Source: Pseudomonadota bacterium (GTDB taxonomy: Bacteria; Pseudomonadota; Gammaproteobacteria; Burkholderiales; Gallionellaceae). From it: a DNA stretch of 64,000 nt. Of this stretch, positions 37,651-47,049 are shown one piece after another (the first letter of the stretch is position 1; each line of letters starts with the position of its first letter). The stretch spans positions 62,001-126,000 of the forward strand of contig JAJYYO010000001.1 of NCBI GenBank assembly GCA_021800795.1, read 5' to 3'. Under the pieces are notes generated by a model that saw only the letters and a program-made list of their open reading frames with translations, was not told where the DNA came from and ran no database searches. Both the position numbers and the translations under genes were made by a program.

Positions 37651-40032
37651 TCAGAATTTCTTGCTCAAACCTGCAAACAAACCGCGTCTTGGGCCATATT
37701 GCGGGGCAAATACGCCTATTCCCGAGCCATCGCGGATTTGGTAAACCTTGTCCAGCACGTTGTTGATCACCAGCCTGGCTTCGACGGCGCCTATTCCAGC
37801 GAAACTCATATTTCGGCTTGCCCCTAGATTTAATACGGTATAGGAAGGCAGGCTGGTGGTGTTGGCAAAGCCGTTGCGCAGACCGCTCTGGAAGGTCAGA
37901 TTGCCGCTCAGGCTGGTGCCGGACAACAGATAGGCGCCGCCGGTTGAAATGGTCAGCGCTTGCTGGTGGTCGACATTAATCCAGTTGTTGGCCGCATAGT
38001 TAAGGGTGGCCTGATCGAACAGGTACTGGCCCGAGATGATGTCACGAGCCATGCTGACAGTTCTGGCCAGATTGGCATAGCCTGAAACGTGGCCGGACTT
38101 GTAGTTGCCGGTCAATTCGATTCCGTAAATTTTTCCTTGTGCGTAGTTGTAGGGCGTCATCAGCAGCGCAGGCCCGAACTGGCCTTCGTCTATGACGTTT
38201 GTGCTTTGCTTGTAAAACGTATCCACACCCAGGCTGACAGTCTGCGTCAGCTGATGAGTAACGCCGGCATCCAGATAGTTGGATCTTTCCGACTTCACCT
38301 GCGCATTCAGATTCGGGCCGACAGCGGCGCCCGTGGTGTTCTGGAACAGCGCCACGCTGGATTGGGATACCAGTTCAGTCGGGGGCGGCGTGAAGTAACG
38401 CGAATAACCCGCATGCCAGGCGGTCTGCTCGCTGGCCTTGTAAATCAAGCCCAGTCTGGGGCTGAACTGTTGTTCGTTGACGTAGGCGCTCACCGCGTCG
38501 AAGCGCCCGCCATAGTTGATGGTCAATTTACCGCTCGCCTTCCATTCATCCTGCAGATAGGCTCCCAGCAGGGTGTTGCCGTTTCTGGAAGTATTGTCGG
38601 AGATTAAATAGGCGGGGCCTGAAACGAGACCCGCAGCGAGCGGGAACAGGGTAGAGGTATTGTTGCTCACAACATTTTCGCTGCTGCCGAACAGACCCAT
38701 ACGCAGCGTATGAGTGTCGTTCAGCCGGTAGCTGCTGTCGGCCTGTATGCCGGCGCTGGAACTGCTGCGGAAGACGTCTGACGCCACGCCGTTGAAAGCC
38801 AGGTTGCCGGCAATATCCGGCAGGTAATGAAAGCTGGAATAACGCGTAAACAGGGAGACCTGATAGTCGCTGCGGTCACTGAACGATCCTTGCAGTGAGG
38901 TAACCGCGAAACGGTTTGTTTCACGCTGCTGGTCGTTCAAGGTAGCGGAGTTCAACGTGTTCGTGTTGTATCCGCTCGAATTCATTTGACCGAGTATCCC
39001 CAGATTGTTGGGGTCCGGCGCCTGTCCGGGATTGTTCGGGATCTGGAAGGAGCCGTCATAAACCCCTACCATTAAACTTACCTTGGTGGTGGGGTTGAGC
39101 AGATAGGACAGGTAGGTAAAGGCTTTGCGCTGGGAGGTCGAGTCATGCAGCGGATTGCTGCTGGAGGTCGGGTTTTCGATGCCGATGTTGCTGGAGAGGT
39201 ATGAAGCTTCGACGAAATAGGAAAAATCACCGATCGTGTTGCCATATTCGAAGCTGGGATTGAACGTTCCATTGCTGCCGCCATACAAATCGAGGTTGCC
39301 GCCTGCGTCAAATTTGCTCTTGGTGTGGATTTCGACGACCCCGGCCGTGCGATAACCATACTGGGCAGGCAAAGCGCCGGTCAGCAGGTCGATATTCTGC
39401 GCGAAGCGTGTGTCCAGCGTCTGACCAAATCCGCTGATGCCTTCAGGCAGCATCACGCCGTTGATGCGATATTGTATGTTGCCATGATCGCCGCGTATGT
39501 GTATTTGCCCATAGGAATCATTGACGACCCCGGGCGCCTGGAGCAACACCTGATTGAGGGGAGTCGCTTCCCCCTGCGGTAATTTCTGGATATCCTCGGC
39601 ATCGAAGCGGTAGACGCTGCCGCCTGTTTCGGGAGACAAGCCGTTTTGGGCTCGGATAAGGCGTTTTGCCGCGATTTGAATTTCGAGCGCTTGCACAGCA
39701 GCGAGCGTAACCGTTGTCCGGGCATTCGCGCCATTGACCAGTGTGACGATGGACGTGCCCATTTGAAAACCGGATTTTTCTGCCTGAATGGCAAAGGTGC
39801 CCTGAGCGACACCGCTAAAGACAAAGCGACCGCCGGCATCGCTTAGCGCATGGCCAATAACGCTTGCGGTAACCGTTCTGAGGCTTAAGGCGGCGCCTGC
39901 AATGGGGCGCCCCAGGCTGTCCTGAACGAGGCCTGCGACTTCCGAGGCCGAGGCGGGTGCGGCATGGACAGTGATGCCGAACAACAGGGCCGGCGCCAAT
40001 GCGCTTCCCGTCAAAATTTTAAACGATGACAT
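37651..40032 (-). CDS. TonB-dependent outer-membrane receptor with N-terminal carboxypeptidase-like domain
   Basis: 793 residues. Signal peptide, then a regulatory beta-sandwich (VAGLVQDSLGRPIAGAALSL), a plug domain (GEATPLNQVLLQAPGVVNDS, IHIRGDHGNIQYRINGVMLP) and a 22-strand barrel ending in the aromatic LFAGLSKKF. The substrate cannot be read from sequence; the adjacent exbB-exbD-tonB and the His/Cys-rich protein downstream hint at a metal chelate. Confidence 0.92.
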   Translation of the reverse strand: MSSFKILTGSALAPALLFGITVHAAPASASEVAGLVQDSLGRPIAGAALSLRTVTASVIGHALSDAGGRFVFSGVAQGTFAIQAEKSGFQMGTSIVTLVNGANARTTVTLAAVQALEIQIAAKRLIRAQNGLSPETGGSVYRFDAEDIQKLPQGEATPLNQVLLQAPGVVNDSYGQIHIRGDHGNIQYRINGVMLPEGISGFGQTLDTRFAQNIDLLTGALPAQYGYRTAGVVEIHTKSKFDAGGNLDLYGGSNGTFNPSFEYGNTIGDFSYFVEASYLSSNIGIENPTSSSNPLHDSTSQRKAFTYLSYLLNPTTKVSLMVGVYDGSFQIPNNPGQAPDPNNLGILGQMNSSGYNTNTLNSATLNDQQRETNRFAVTSLQGSFSDRSDYQVSLFTRYSSFHYLPDIAGNLAFNGVASDVFRSSSSAGIQADSSYRLNDTHTLRMGLFGSSENVVSNNTSTLFPLAAGLVSGPAYLISDNTSRNGNTLLGAYLQDEWKASGKLTINYGGRFDAVSAYVNEQQFSPRLGLIYKASEQTAWHAGYSRYFTPPPTELVSQSSVALFQNTTGAAVGPNLNAQVKSERSNYLDAGVTHQLTQTVSLGVDTFYKQSTNVIDEGQFGPALLMTPYNYAQGKIYGIELTGNYKSGHVSGYANLARTVSMARDIISGQYLFDQATLNYAANNWINVDHQQALTISTGGAYLLSGTSLSGNLTFQSGLRNGFANTTSLPSYTVLNLGASRNMSFAGIGAVEARLVINNVLDKVYQIRDGSGIGVFAPQYGPRRGLFAGLSKKF

Positions 40033-40095
40033 TTCCTAACTCCAAAAAACAATGACAATTCCCCATGCGTTAGGCACAGGCAAGTTGAATCGGAT

Positions 40096-40404
40096 TCAGG
40101 CGAGGCAGGGCGGGGCGCGCGCCGCGAAGGCGGTGAATGCGGGGATGGCGCAGAGGGGGTTGAACGATGCGTCTGTTAAAACAGTACGCTGTTCAACGGA
40201 GTTGAACTGAATGGGTTGGCTGCCGAGCGCGGATCCCAGCTGTGCGTAGGCCGCGCAGAGGTCGCAGTGTTTTTCATGTGACAGCGTATGGTCGGAATGC
40301 GACTGGCTTGCCAGTGCATGCGAAATTTCATGCATCAGGCCACCCGTCTGCACAAACAGCAGGGTGAATATCAGCAGCAGTCTGGCAAACAGAGGATAAC
40401 GCAT
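40096..40404 (-). CDS. Small secreted His/Cys-containing protein (DUF2946-like)
   Basis: About 102 residues from ATG 40404, although the frame extends to a TTG at 40440. A hydrophobic leader (MRYPLFARLLLIFTLLFVQT) is followed by HEISHALASQ, HSDHTLSHEKHCDLCAAYAQ, dense in possible metal ligands. Such proteins often accompany TonB-dependent receptors in betaproteobacteria. Function unknown; a metal-handling role is inference. Confidence 0.7.
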   Translation of the reverse strand: MRYPLFARLLLIFTLLFVQTGGLMHEISHALASQSHSDHTLSHEKHCDLCAAYAQLGSALGSQPIQFNSVEQRTVLTDASFNPLCAIPAFTAFAARAPPCLA

Positions 40405-40445
40405 GGCGCGCACTTTAACCAATAAGGTCTGACGGGACAAGGAGT

Positions 40446-41291
40446 TTATTCGCTTTCCAGCTTGTCGGACGGGGTAAACGACCAGGTGCGGGTAATCGTC
40501 AGGATGTCGACGTCTTTGGCAATGTCAGGGGGCAGCGGGGAAAAAGGTCCGGCGAGCTTGACTATGCGCATTGCCGCCGCATCCAGGATGCGGTGTCCGG
40601 ATGATCGGCTGACTTCGATGCTCTCCACGCTGCCATCCGCCCTGATAGCGACACTGAGCTGCAATTTTCCGTAGATCTGTTCGCGCCTGGCCTGTTCCGG
40701 ATAGTTCAGATTGCCGATGCGTTCCACTTTGACGCGCCAGTCCTCGATATATTGGGCGTAGCGGTATTCCTGAGTTCGTGCGCCGATAAATTTGCGGCGC
40801 GGCATTTTTTGATAATAATCATTGTTCTTGTTGATTTGCGCCTCAAGGCGGGCAATTTCCAGGCTGCGCTGCACCAGTTCCTCTGCGCTTGCCGTGTCGG
40901 GCTGTTTCTTGGGTTGGGGGGGGGCAAGGTCGTAGCTGCTTTTGAGACGGGTCAGCACGCGCCGGGACTCTTCTTCCAGACGCGCCACCTGTTTGGCGGA
41001 TTGCTCAGGCGTGATCCGGTTGTCGTCGCGGATATTCGGCAGCATGGTTTTCGCCTGGCGATCTTCAGTCGTGTTGCCGCCGCCATCGAGATTGGCCTGC
41101 GCCAGTGCATCGGCTTTGAGGGGTTTCGATTTTGAACGGCTGTTGACCAGGACTACATGCAAAGGTTGCATGGTGGCAGCAGTGCTGTGCGGATCGGGCA
41201 ACACCAGACTTATGCCGAACAGGGCGAGCGCATGCAGTGCGATGGAAAACAGCATCGACAGTAAAACGCTCGTTTTCAGCGTGGTCAGCAA
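40446..41291 (-). CDS. Second TonB-family protein
   Basis: 281 residues from TTG 41291 with GGAAACAGC upstream; an ATG at 41255 would remove part of the leader. An N-terminal helix (LLSMLFSIALHALALFGISL), a charged coiled-coil-rich spacer (SAKQVARLEEESRRVLTRLK) and a C-terminal TonB domain (ERIGNLNYPEQARREQIYGK, AAMRIVKLAGPFSPLPPDI). It overlaps the RNB exonuclease stop. In related genomes this TonB stands directly between the exonuclease and aroE, with a different job from the exbBD-linked TonB. Confidence 0.88.
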   Translation of the reverse strand: MLTTLKTSVLLSMLFSIALHALALFGISLVLPDPHSTAATMQPLHVVLVNSRSKSKPLKADALAQANLDGGGNTTEDRQAKTMLPNIRDDNRITPEQSAKQVARLEEESRRVLTRLKSSYDLAPPQPKKQPDTASAEELVQRSLEIARLEAQINKNNDYYQKMPRRKFIGARTQEYRYAQYIEDWRVKVERIGNLNYPEQARREQIYGKLQLSVAIRADGSVESIEVSRSSGHRILDAAAMRIVKLAGPFSPLPPDIAKDVDILTITRTWSFTPSDKLESE

Positions 41292-43225
41292 GCTGTTTCC
41301 CCGCCCTCTGTTTCAGAAACTGTCATAACCGCTTCAACAGACTCTGCCGTTTCTTCTTCGGTTTCCTCTGCCGTTCCGCTGCCGGTGGCTATCGTGGCAA
41401 CATAGCGGGTCTGCAACGACAGGTCAAGCAGATCAATAGCCGTGACAGCAAGTTGCACGCGGGTCTGGGCAGGCAGTTGTTCGGGCAGGGAGGGCGCGCG
41501 GAATACCAGCGGAATTTCGGTCATTTTGACCAGGTTTTCACGTAGTACCACGGCTTCAATCAGTTCGGCCTGTTCCTGTTGCAGCCAGCGCAAACACCAG
41601 TAACGCTCCATGTTGCGCTGGAATTCGTTATAAATCGTGTACATAGTGTCGAAGTCGCGCAGGATCGCATACAGTGCGGTGTCGTTCTTCGGATACGCCG
41701 CCGCTTCGCCTCTCAGCATGGCGATAATCTGGCGTTGATTCACCATATCCACATAACGGCGCAGCGGCGAGCTGGACCACATGTATTGCGCCACGCCCAG
41801 TCCCTGATGGGGGGCCGCGACTGTGCTCATCCTGACCTTGCCGCCCTGCTGGGTGCGATAGATGCCCGGGAAGCCGTGTTCGGCTAAATGCTTGCCCCAT
41901 TCGCAGTTGACCAGAATCATCAGTTCGGAGACCACCTTGTCGATCGGGGAACCGCGACGGCGTGTGGTGATGCTGACATGGTCGTTCGCAATGTTAAAAT
42001 TATAATCGACCTGTTGCTGGCTGTCTGACGACTTGCCCCGTCCGGCCTCCAGCTTTTGCACCAGATGCCATAGCAGTGTCAGTTCTTCGGCGTACGGATA
42101 ATCGAGCTTTCCTGTTGCCAGTGTCTCCTCGTTGAACAAGGGTTCGAGCGTGTCGTGGCGCAGATTTGCCGCGACATGCACGCGCTCGACCCGGCTTTCA
42201 TAATTCATAATGGACAGGGTTGCCTGCTCGACTTCGATGTACATGGACAGTGCAGGGCAGATTCGATCAGCGCACAGCGTGAAGGCTTGCACCACGCTGT
42301 CCGGCAACATGGTGATCTTTTGTCCGGGCATGTAGACGGTGGATAGGCGTGCTGCGGCAATCTTGTCGCCGTCGGAATCGCGCGGCATGCCCAGCGCCGG
42401 GGCTGCGATGTGCACGCCGATGCGCCAGTTGCCGTTGGATAGTTTTTCAACCGAGAATGCATCGTCGATCTCGGTGGTGGTCGCGTCGTCTATGCTGAAG
42501 GCGTTCACTGCGCCCATAGGCAATTCGTCCCATGTGGCCAGTTCGACAGAGGGGAATCCTGTGCCCCTGGGAAAATTCTCGAACAGAAATTTCTGTAAAT
42601 GATATTCGTGACTGGAAGGCAGCGCGCCGCAACGATCCAGCAGGTGAACTGCGGACAAATGCGTGGCTGCACAGGCGGCTTCCAGCGCCTTGACTTCGAT
42701 GGTGTTGCGATCAGGGTTATAGAGCAGTTGCGTGAGGAGATCGGTGAATTCGGGCGGCAACTCAAAACGGATCAGCTGTGCTGTCATGTGCGCCTGAGCC
42801 GCCTGAGCCTGACGTTTTTTCTCGGCGCCCGCCAGGGCGGCTTTGAGCACGTCAGGGGGCGCGGCGCGGTAACGCCCCTTGCCCTTTCTGTGAAAATAGA
42901 CAGGCGCACTGTGCAATCGTATCAGCGCGGCGGCAGCTTCAAGAGGGTCGGGCTTATGGCCGAAATATTCAGTGGCAATCTGCTCGAAGCCGAACTCATC
43001 GGGAGGGCAGCATTCCCACAGGAATTCCACATCAATGTCTGCGGCAAGCGCCTCCGCCTGAGGCAAAAATTCCGGGATGGATGGTTGGCTAAAGTGCAAC
43101 ATCACGTTGCCGGCCTTGACCTTGCTGCGTTTGCCGGACAGACTTTCGATTTGCAGGGAGCTGGTATTGTCGGTCATGATACTGCCGACCTTAAAACTGC
43201 CGTCTTCTTCGTAAAGGATATTCAT
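41285..43225 (-). CDS. RNase II/RNB-family exoribonuclease
   Basis: About 646 residues from ATG 43225 (MNILYEEDGSFKVGSIMTDN). The RNB catalytic aspartates are in AFSIDDATTTEIDDAFSVEK; other family blocks are MPGQKITMLPDSVVQAFTL and YMWSSSPLRRYVDMVNQRQI. A 3'-5' single-strand RNA exonuclease. The N-terminal domains are a betaproteobacterial variant without an obvious classical cold-shock pair. Confidence 0.92.
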   Translation of the reverse strand: MNILYEEDGSFKVGSIMTDNTSSLQIESLSGKRSKVKAGNVMLHFSQPSIPEFLPQAEALAADIDVEFLWECCPPDEFGFEQIATEYFGHKPDPLEAAAALIRLHSAPVYFHRKGKGRYRAAPPDVLKAALAGAEKKRQAQAAQAHMTAQLIRFELPPEFTDLLTQLLYNPDRNTIEVKALEAACAATHLSAVHLLDRCGALPSSHEYHLQKFLFENFPRGTGFPSVELATWDELPMGAVNAFSIDDATTTEIDDAFSVEKLSNGNWRIGVHIAAPALGMPRDSDGDKIAAARLSTVYMPGQKITMLPDSVVQAFTLCADRICPALSMYIEVEQATLSIMNYESRVERVHVAANLRHDTLEPLFNEETLATGKLDYPYAEELTLLWHLVQKLEAGRGKSSDSQQQVDYNFNIANDHVSITTRRRGSPIDKVVSELMILVNCEWGKHLAEHGFPGIYRTQQGGKVRMSTVAAPHQGLGVAQYMWSSSPLRRYVDMVNQRQIIAMLRGEAAAYPKNDTALYAILRDFDTMYTIYNEFQRNMERYWCLRWLQQEQAELIEAVVLRENLVKMTEIPLVFRAPSLPEQLPAQTRVQLAVTAIDLLDLSLQTRYVATIATGSGTAEETEEETAESVEAVMTVSETEGGETAC

Positions 43226-43780
43226 GTAAGCGTGCGAAAAAAATTGGCATGAATTATAACAGCACCCGTGTTTTTCCGCAGGCTGCCAGCCTGTCCGGGC
43301 AGCCGGAATCATGGGGTGTGAATAGCGCGGCAATACCGCAGATACTCTGATCGGGTGTACTGCCCGTCGGTTCGCTTTATTTCAGGCAAAGCGAGCATTT
43401 CGCACAGTGTCAAGGATAGTTGCGAAAATGCAACGAAGTTTTATGAAGAAATCTTTATATAGCATGGTTCATCGGATCTGCCATGGTAAATAATGCAACA
43501 TATTGATGCAGATCAATCGGATGAGTTTGTCACAGACATGCCTATGTCGCGCAGTTCGCCTTGTGTCGAAAGAGCGAAATAGTCAGGGAGCGAGCGTCTC
43601 GGCTGTTGTTTGCGCCGGATTGTCAGGGTGATTGGGTTGTTTTGACTGGAAATTATGACTTGGTTGATAATAACCTTCTTGCTTCATGAATTTCTTGATG
43701 ATAAAGTGCTGGTGTCCTCTAGGGTGAGGGTAGGGTGAGTGGGTCCATTTTTATAATCATAAGTATCCAGGGAGATGTAA
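43226..43780. other. Control region upstream of the respiratory cluster
   Basis: 555 bases without a supportable gene. It contains the FNR-type box at 43503-43516 and a further TTGATAATAA near 43659. It separates the minus-strand RNB gene from the plus-strand cytochrome genes, so promoters for both should lie here. Confidence 0.6.
43503..43516 (+). promoter_or_regulatory. FNR/ANR-type binding site
   Basis: TTGATGCAGATCAA matches the TTGAT-N4-ATCAA consensus exactly. A weak -10 (TATGTC near 43543) lies where a class II FNR promoter would place it. It suggests induction of the cluster under low oxygen. Confidence 0.65.
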
Positions 43781-43885
43781 ATGCTTGAACCAGATGTTAC
43801 AACCAGCGAAGTCGTTCTTATGTATTTAGGTATTTTCGTGTTTTTATTCGGTTTGGTTTTTGTTGCGACGAAAAAAAATTCCTGA
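43781..43885 (+). CDS. 34-residue single-helix membrane protein (CcoQ-like)
   Basis: The product MLEPDVTTSEVVLMYLGIFV... has one transmembrane helix (LMYLGIFVFLFGLVFVA) and a basic C-terminus (TKKNS). GGGAGATGTAA gives a strong ribosome site. It is the first gene of the cluster. Size and topology resemble CcoQ/CcoM subunits of cbb3 oxidases; no residue proves identity. Confidence 0.7.
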   Translation: MLEPDVTTSEVVLMYLGIFVFLFGLVFVATKKNS

Positions 43886-43964
43886 TCATCTGACGAAGGA
43901 ATGAAATCGTTCTGATCTGCACTCGTTGCAGGTAATTAAAAAATTTTTGAGTGGGGAGGGATGC

Positions 43965-44735
43965 ATGCTTAGATTATCTAAATTGGCGAAGGTGTGTTGG
44001 GGGACAGTCGCCTTGCTGGCTTTTTCAGGTGTTAGCTTTGCCGGAGACGGTGCAGTCACAGCGAATGCCTCAAACGGGAAAAATATTTTCGAAAATGGCA
44101 AACCGGATGCTGGTGTGACTGCCTGTGTGACGTGCCATGGCGAAAAGGCAATGGGGAATGATGATATGGGTACCCCCAGGCTTGCCAATCTTGGCTATGT
44201 ATACATAGTCAAACAATTGACAAATTTTGCCGAGGACAAGCGTACGCCTCAGGGGTTGGGCGCAGTGATGAACGGCTTTGCCAAATCGCTCTCCGAACAG
44301 GAAAAACGCGATATATCCGCTTATGTCAATACATTGCCGAAATCGGGAGAAACTTCGGATCTGAAGGGATTGAAGGCGGCTGGAACAGCGGTTGGCGAAC
44401 CATACAAAGGAGAGATTCTTGTTCGTTACGGGGTGGAAGGCAAGGTTTCCGCATGCCAATCCTGTCACGGTTTCAATGGTCGTGGAGCCGATCCGGTTTA
44501 TCCGAAAATTGGTCAGCAAAAATATGTTTACATCGTCAATCAGTTGACAAACTGGCGTGACGCTTCCCGCACCAACGATCCGATGGGGCAGATGCGAGCC
44601 ATTGCAAAAAATTTGACGGATGACGATATTCATAATGCTGCAGCCTATTTGTCACAGGCTCCGGAAAGCACTATGGGTGACAGCATGGAGCTCAATAATC
44701 AGATGGTTATGCAGCACGTTAAAATCACCAAGTAA
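43965..44735 (+). CDS. Dihaem periplasmic cytochrome c (c4-like)
   Basis: About 256 residues from ATG 43965, preceded by GGGGAGGG. A signal peptide ends near VSFAGDG. Two haem motifs, CVTCH and CQSCH, lie in two similar halves (YVYIVKQLTNFAEDKRT, YVYIVNQLTNWRDASRT), each with Met-containing ligand loops, as in cytochrome c4. Cytochrome c4 commonly feeds electrons to cbb3 oxidases. A 12-bp hairpin follows the stop. Confidence 0.92.
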   Translation: MLRLSKLAKVCWGTVALLAFSGVSFAGDGAVTANASNGKNIFENGKPDAGVTACVTCHGEKAMGNDDMGTPRLANLGYVYIVKQLTNFAEDKRTPQGLGAVMNGFAKSLSEQEKRDISAYVNTLPKSGETSDLKGLKAAGTAVGEPYKGEILVRYGVEGKVSACQSCHGFNGRGADPVYPKIGQQKYVYIVNQLTNWRDASRTNDPMGQMRAIAKNLTDDDIHNAAAYLSQAPESTMGDSMELNNQMVMQHVKITK

Positions 44736-44746
44736 ATTGCCCTGAA

Positions 44747-44773
44747 TTCCGGCACCCGTGACGGGTGCCGGAA
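44747..44773 (+). terminator. Intercistronic hairpin after cytochrome c4-like gene
   Basis: TTCCGGCACCCG / CGGGTGCCGGAA with a TGA loop: a perfect 12-bp stem. No U-run follows, so partial termination or 3'-end stabilisation of the abundant cytochrome message is more likely. Confidence 0.6.
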
Positions 44774-44846
44774 CTTCTGGTAGGTTCTGGATGGATTGTT
44801 GTATTTTGATTCACAGCCCCGCGTACCGGGGCAGAATTGGCGATAG

Positions 44847-45428
44847 ATGAAACTTGGGGAAAAAATCCTTTTTGGCTTGGTGGGCTTGCTAGTAGTTATT
44901 ACAGTGGTTAGCTTTTTTTCTCTGGAGTCAATAAGACATAAATCAGATAAGCCGCTATATCCGGTGTTGACACACTACGAATTTACCGCCGAGGGCGAGC
45001 GTGGCTACGGAATATATCAACAAAATGGTTGTTATGCCTGTCACCATGCGGTAGGTAGCGGCACCAGCATGGGGGTGGGTCTGGATGGATTAGGTTCAAA
45101 ACATGACCTGAACTACTTCGTCAATTTTCTCAAGAATCCTGAAAAGACATATGGTGCTAGGACGCTGGATCACGGCGCGCCACCTAAGGATGCGGCTTAT
45201 GTATCGGAACTGCCGGAGGCGGATTTGCATGCCATGGCGGTTTTTTTATCAGAACTGAAATCAGATCAGGGATCCTCTTCCTCGTTCGAACCGCCGCAAG
45301 GTCAATCGAGCTTCATCGATGCCATGGTCGAGATGTGGACGCCGGCAGGTTGGAAGGCTCAGTTCACCGATATTCGCGACTGGATGAAAAATAATTCAAA
45401 AGAGGGTCAGCATGACGCAAAGCACTGA
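44847..45428 (+). CDS. Membrane-anchored monohaem cytochrome c
   Basis: 193 residues. N-terminal anchor (ILFGLVGLLVVITVVSFFSL), haem site CYACHH, and a possible Met/His sixth-ligand region before DLHAMAVFLSEL. Its start MKLGEKILFGLVGLL resembles that of the 53904-54386 cytochrome (MKAGEKFVLVSIGLL), so the two are likely paralogues. The 3' end overlaps the next gene by 17 bases. Possible electron-entry subunit. Confidence 0.85.
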   Translation: MKLGEKILFGLVGLLVVITVVSFFSLESIRHKSDKPLYPVLTHYEFTAEGERGYGIYQQNGCYACHHAVGSGTSMGVGLDGLGSKHDLNYFVNFLKNPEKTYGARTLDHGAPPKDAAYVSELPEADLHAMAVFLSELKSDQGSSSSFEPPQGQSSFIDAMVEMWTPAGWKAQFTDIRDWMKNNSKEGQHDAKH

Positions 45429-45930
45429 GCACAGCGCGGCACAAGCCGCTGAATACACAAAATACGTTTTGTGGTTTGTTTACGCATGCATCATTTACAG
45501 CATCATCGGCTTCTCATGGGGTGCGATCATGGGCGGCATACCCGCTTATCGGCATTTTGTGGACTATAGCCCACATGGTCGTTTAATCACACTGGCGCAC
45601 GGACACATCAATCTGTTGGGATGGGTTGAAATGGCGATATTCGCATCGCTGTACTATGTGGTTCCAACCGTTTCACGCCGACAGATATACAGTCTGAAAC
45701 TGGTCAAAGTGCATTTCTGGATGCATAATTTCGGCCTGATCGGGATGGTGGTATTCTTCCTTATGGCAGGTTTGGTAGGCGGGTTGATGGAAGGCAGCGA
45801 TGCCGAAAAGATGGTCAATCATCTGATGGCTTTTGTGGGTATATTTGGTACCCTGGTTCTGACGGCCAATATCATCTGGGGTTATAACCTGTATAAGACG
45901 ACGACTTGCGGTTGGCAGAAGTCAAAATGA
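45412..45930 (+). CDS. Stand-alone C-terminal module of CcoN-type haem-copper subunit I, copy 1
   Basis: 172 residues with four predicted helices. LAHGHINLLGWVEMAIFASL and QIYSLKLVKVHFWMHNFGLI align with the CcoN region VAHAHLALLGFSTFLEAAAV and KLYSLTLANMHFWLLLIGFT encoded at 49900-51306. The H-x-H that in cbb3 oxidases ligates haem b3 and haem b is kept, but the CuB ligands and first eight helices are absent. GAGGG precedes ATG. A haem-binding or assembly partner is plausible; function unknown. Confidence 0.78.
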   Translation: MTQSTEHSAAQAAEYTKYVLWFVYACIIYSIIGFSWGAIMGGIPAYRHFVDYSPHGRLITLAHGHINLLGWVEMAIFASLYYVVPTVSRRQIYSLKLVKVHFWMHNFGLIGMVVFFLMAGLVGGLMEGSDAEKMVNHLMAFVGIFGTLVLTANIIWGYNLYKTTTCGWQKSK

Positions 45931-46421
45931 ATGTAAGGGTGTTTTTTGCTGCATGTTTTGGCGTGTTGTTGAGCATGCTATCCGGGTGCGATCAAAGATT
46001 GTCATCCGGTTTTAATGTGGGAACTCGGGCGCCGAGTTTGCCTACCAAAACATTGGCTGATGTGGGGGGCAACTTCAGTAAGGTGACCACTTACAGGCAG
46101 CCTGACGCACGGATGTATCAATATTCGATTGATAAGGCCTTGTTGGTTGGCAAGCCCATCGTCCTGGAATTCGCCACGCCCGGGCACTGCACCAATTGTG
46201 ACCAGCAGTTGCAAATGCTTAAAGGCTTGCTGGAAAAATACCAGAGCCGGATCATATTCATACATATAGATCAGTACGAGAACCCGCAAGCGTATAAGGC
46301 CTACAATGTGATGGGCGATCCATGGACATTTATCATCGACAGCAAGGGAATTGTGCGTTTCGAGCAAGCCGGGCGCATGCTGGAGGGTGAGATGGATGAA
46401 GCTCTCAAGGTCATACTTTGA
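45927..46421 (+). CDS. Thioredoxin-fold lipoprotein
   Basis: 164 residues from ATG 45927, which overlaps the previous stop (ATGA). Lipobox LLSMLSGC, then a thioredoxin fold with HCTNCD as the redox or copper-binding CxxC and GDPWTFIIDSKGIVRFEQAG as the cis-Pro strand. It may reduce apocytochrome thiols or handle copper for the oxidase; the cluster also encodes a true SCO protein at 61496. Confidence 0.8.
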   Translation: MNVRVFFAACFGVLLSMLSGCDQRLSSGFNVGTRAPSLPTKTLADVGGNFSKVTTYRQPDARMYQYSIDKALLVGKPIVLEFATPGHCTNCDQQLQMLKGLLEKYQSRIIFIHIDQYENPQAYKAYNVMGDPWTFIIDSKGIVRFEQAGRMLEGEMDEALKVIL

Positions 46422-46479
46422 AGGTGTTTTTGCGAGTGACATCTATGAGTTGTGAAGGATCGAACTGGAAAATGAGCAT

Positions 46480-46935
46480 ATGACGGAAGCTTTGCAATTT
46501 GATCTTTTGCCGGATAAAAAGGGGATGTGGTGGGATTTGCTGCTGTATATTCCAACTGTAGTCGCGCTTGCCTCCATTTCGGTCAGTCTATGGTACAACG
46601 GCGATCATAATGCCAGTTACCTGTTTTTCTTTCTCACCTGTTTTTTTTCCATTGCAGGATTTAATCGCGTTTTCAATACCAGGTTGATGCTTTTGCCGTC
46701 CTCGCCGGTTCGTTTTGTGGTGGGACAAAAAAGTCTGGTTCTGGTGCGGAAAAGCGGCAATCCGGTAAGTCTGGTAAAGAATCTCAAATATTTTCCTGAT
46801 TATGCAGGCAAGTCCTTTGGTGTATCCGGCATGGATGGAGCGGGTAAGCAACAGCAATTCGTTTTTCACAAGGGGCAGTTTGCCACAGTCGCTAATTTTG
46901 ACTCCGCTCGAGAAGCTTTGAAGCGTAATCTTTAG
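46480..46935 (+). CDS. Two-helix membrane protein, unassigned
   Basis: 151 residues. Two hydrophobic stretches (LLLYIPTVVALASISVSLWY and LFFFLTCFFSIAGFNRVF) are followed by a basic cytosolic domain (VRFVVGQKSLVLVRKSGNPV) with beta character. I do not recognise the family. It lies between the thioredoxin-like and YtkA-like genes. Confidence 0.65.
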   Translation: MTEALQFDLLPDKKGMWWDLLLYIPTVVALASISVSLWYNGDHNASYLFFFLTCFFSIAGFNRVFNTRLMLLPSSPVRFVVGQKSLVLVRKSGNPVSLVKNLKYFPDYAGKSFGVSGMDGAGKQQQFVFHKGQFATVANFDSAREALKRNL

Positions 46936-47049
46936 CTCCAAGTATTCAGGCCGCTCAGCGGACAGATTTATCTATCGTCCACAGGTCGCCTCTGTAAACG
47001 CCTATGCACAGGGCCGGCGTTAAATACATCTAACTATTCCTATCGCAAA

